From: Orientallactaga sibirica
Lineage: Eukaryota; Chordata; Mammalia; Rodentia; Dipodidae
Length of the DNA stretch: 64,000 nucleotides
Reading direction: 5' to 3'
NCBI GenBank assembly: GCA_036365145.1
Contig: JAEOAD010000888.1
Location: forward strand, 4,079,501-4,143,500
The notes below the pieces were generated by a model. The model saw only the letters and a program-made list of their open reading frames with translations. It was not told where the DNA came from and did no database searches. This document shows positions 56,997 through 64,000 of this stretch, in pieces. How positions within the stretch are numbered: the first letter of the stretch is position 1; each line of letters opens with the position of its first letter. Made by a program: the position numbers and the translations under genes.

Positions 56997-64000
<7,004 letters not shown>

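Overview
This is nuclear DNA from a mammal, almost certainly a rodent. The coding exons read as close orthologues of four neighbouring genes of the human 16p11.2 block, in the expected order and orientation: SRCAP(+), TMEM265(+), PHKG2(+) and CFAP119/CCDC189(-). The non-coding sequence is saturated with two SINE types. One is a B1-like (7SL-derived) element. The other is a tRNA-derived element with a CT-rich 3' part and an AAATAAA tail. I believe the second is the DIP-type SINE of dipodoid rodents, so a jerboa such as Jaculus is my best guess. That guess rests on remembered consensus sequences, not on a search.

Layout. 1-3166: SRCAP intron with a TG/TATG microsatellite, an antisense L1 3' end and an antisense SINE pile. 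3167-20898: the last nine coding exons of SRCAP (C-terminal ATPase lobe and the large AT-hook tail exon), separated by SINE-filled introns; the 3' UTR ends near 21285. 21300-26235: TMEM265, two coding exons, probably with an upstream non-coding exon. 26236-45900: about 20 kb with no gene, made of SINEs, L1 3'-UTR pieces, one LTR and microsatellites. 45900-56910: PHKG2, with a TATA-less CCAAT/GC-box promoter and nine coding exons. Its first coding intron holds a nearly identical 1.46-kb tandem duplication. 56950-63439: CFAP119 on the minus strand, last five coding exons, 5' end outside the window. 63440-64000: CFAP119 intron and old B1 copies.

The genes do not form one pathway. SRCAP is the ATPase of the H2A.Z-depositing remodeller, PHKG2 the catalytic subunit of liver/testis phosphorylase kinase, CFAP119 a cilium/flagellum-associated protein, and TMEM265 a small two-pass membrane protein. 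PHKG2 and CFAP119 converge tail to tail with poly(A) signals about 80 bp apart. All the splice junctions placed here are GT-AG and keep frame, and I found no broken host gene. I found no unknown coding system. The most unusual objects are the intronic tandem duplication (real copy-number change or assembly artefact), an LTR cleanly inserted into a SINE, SINE subfamilies with internal insertions, and long same-orientation SINE arrays.
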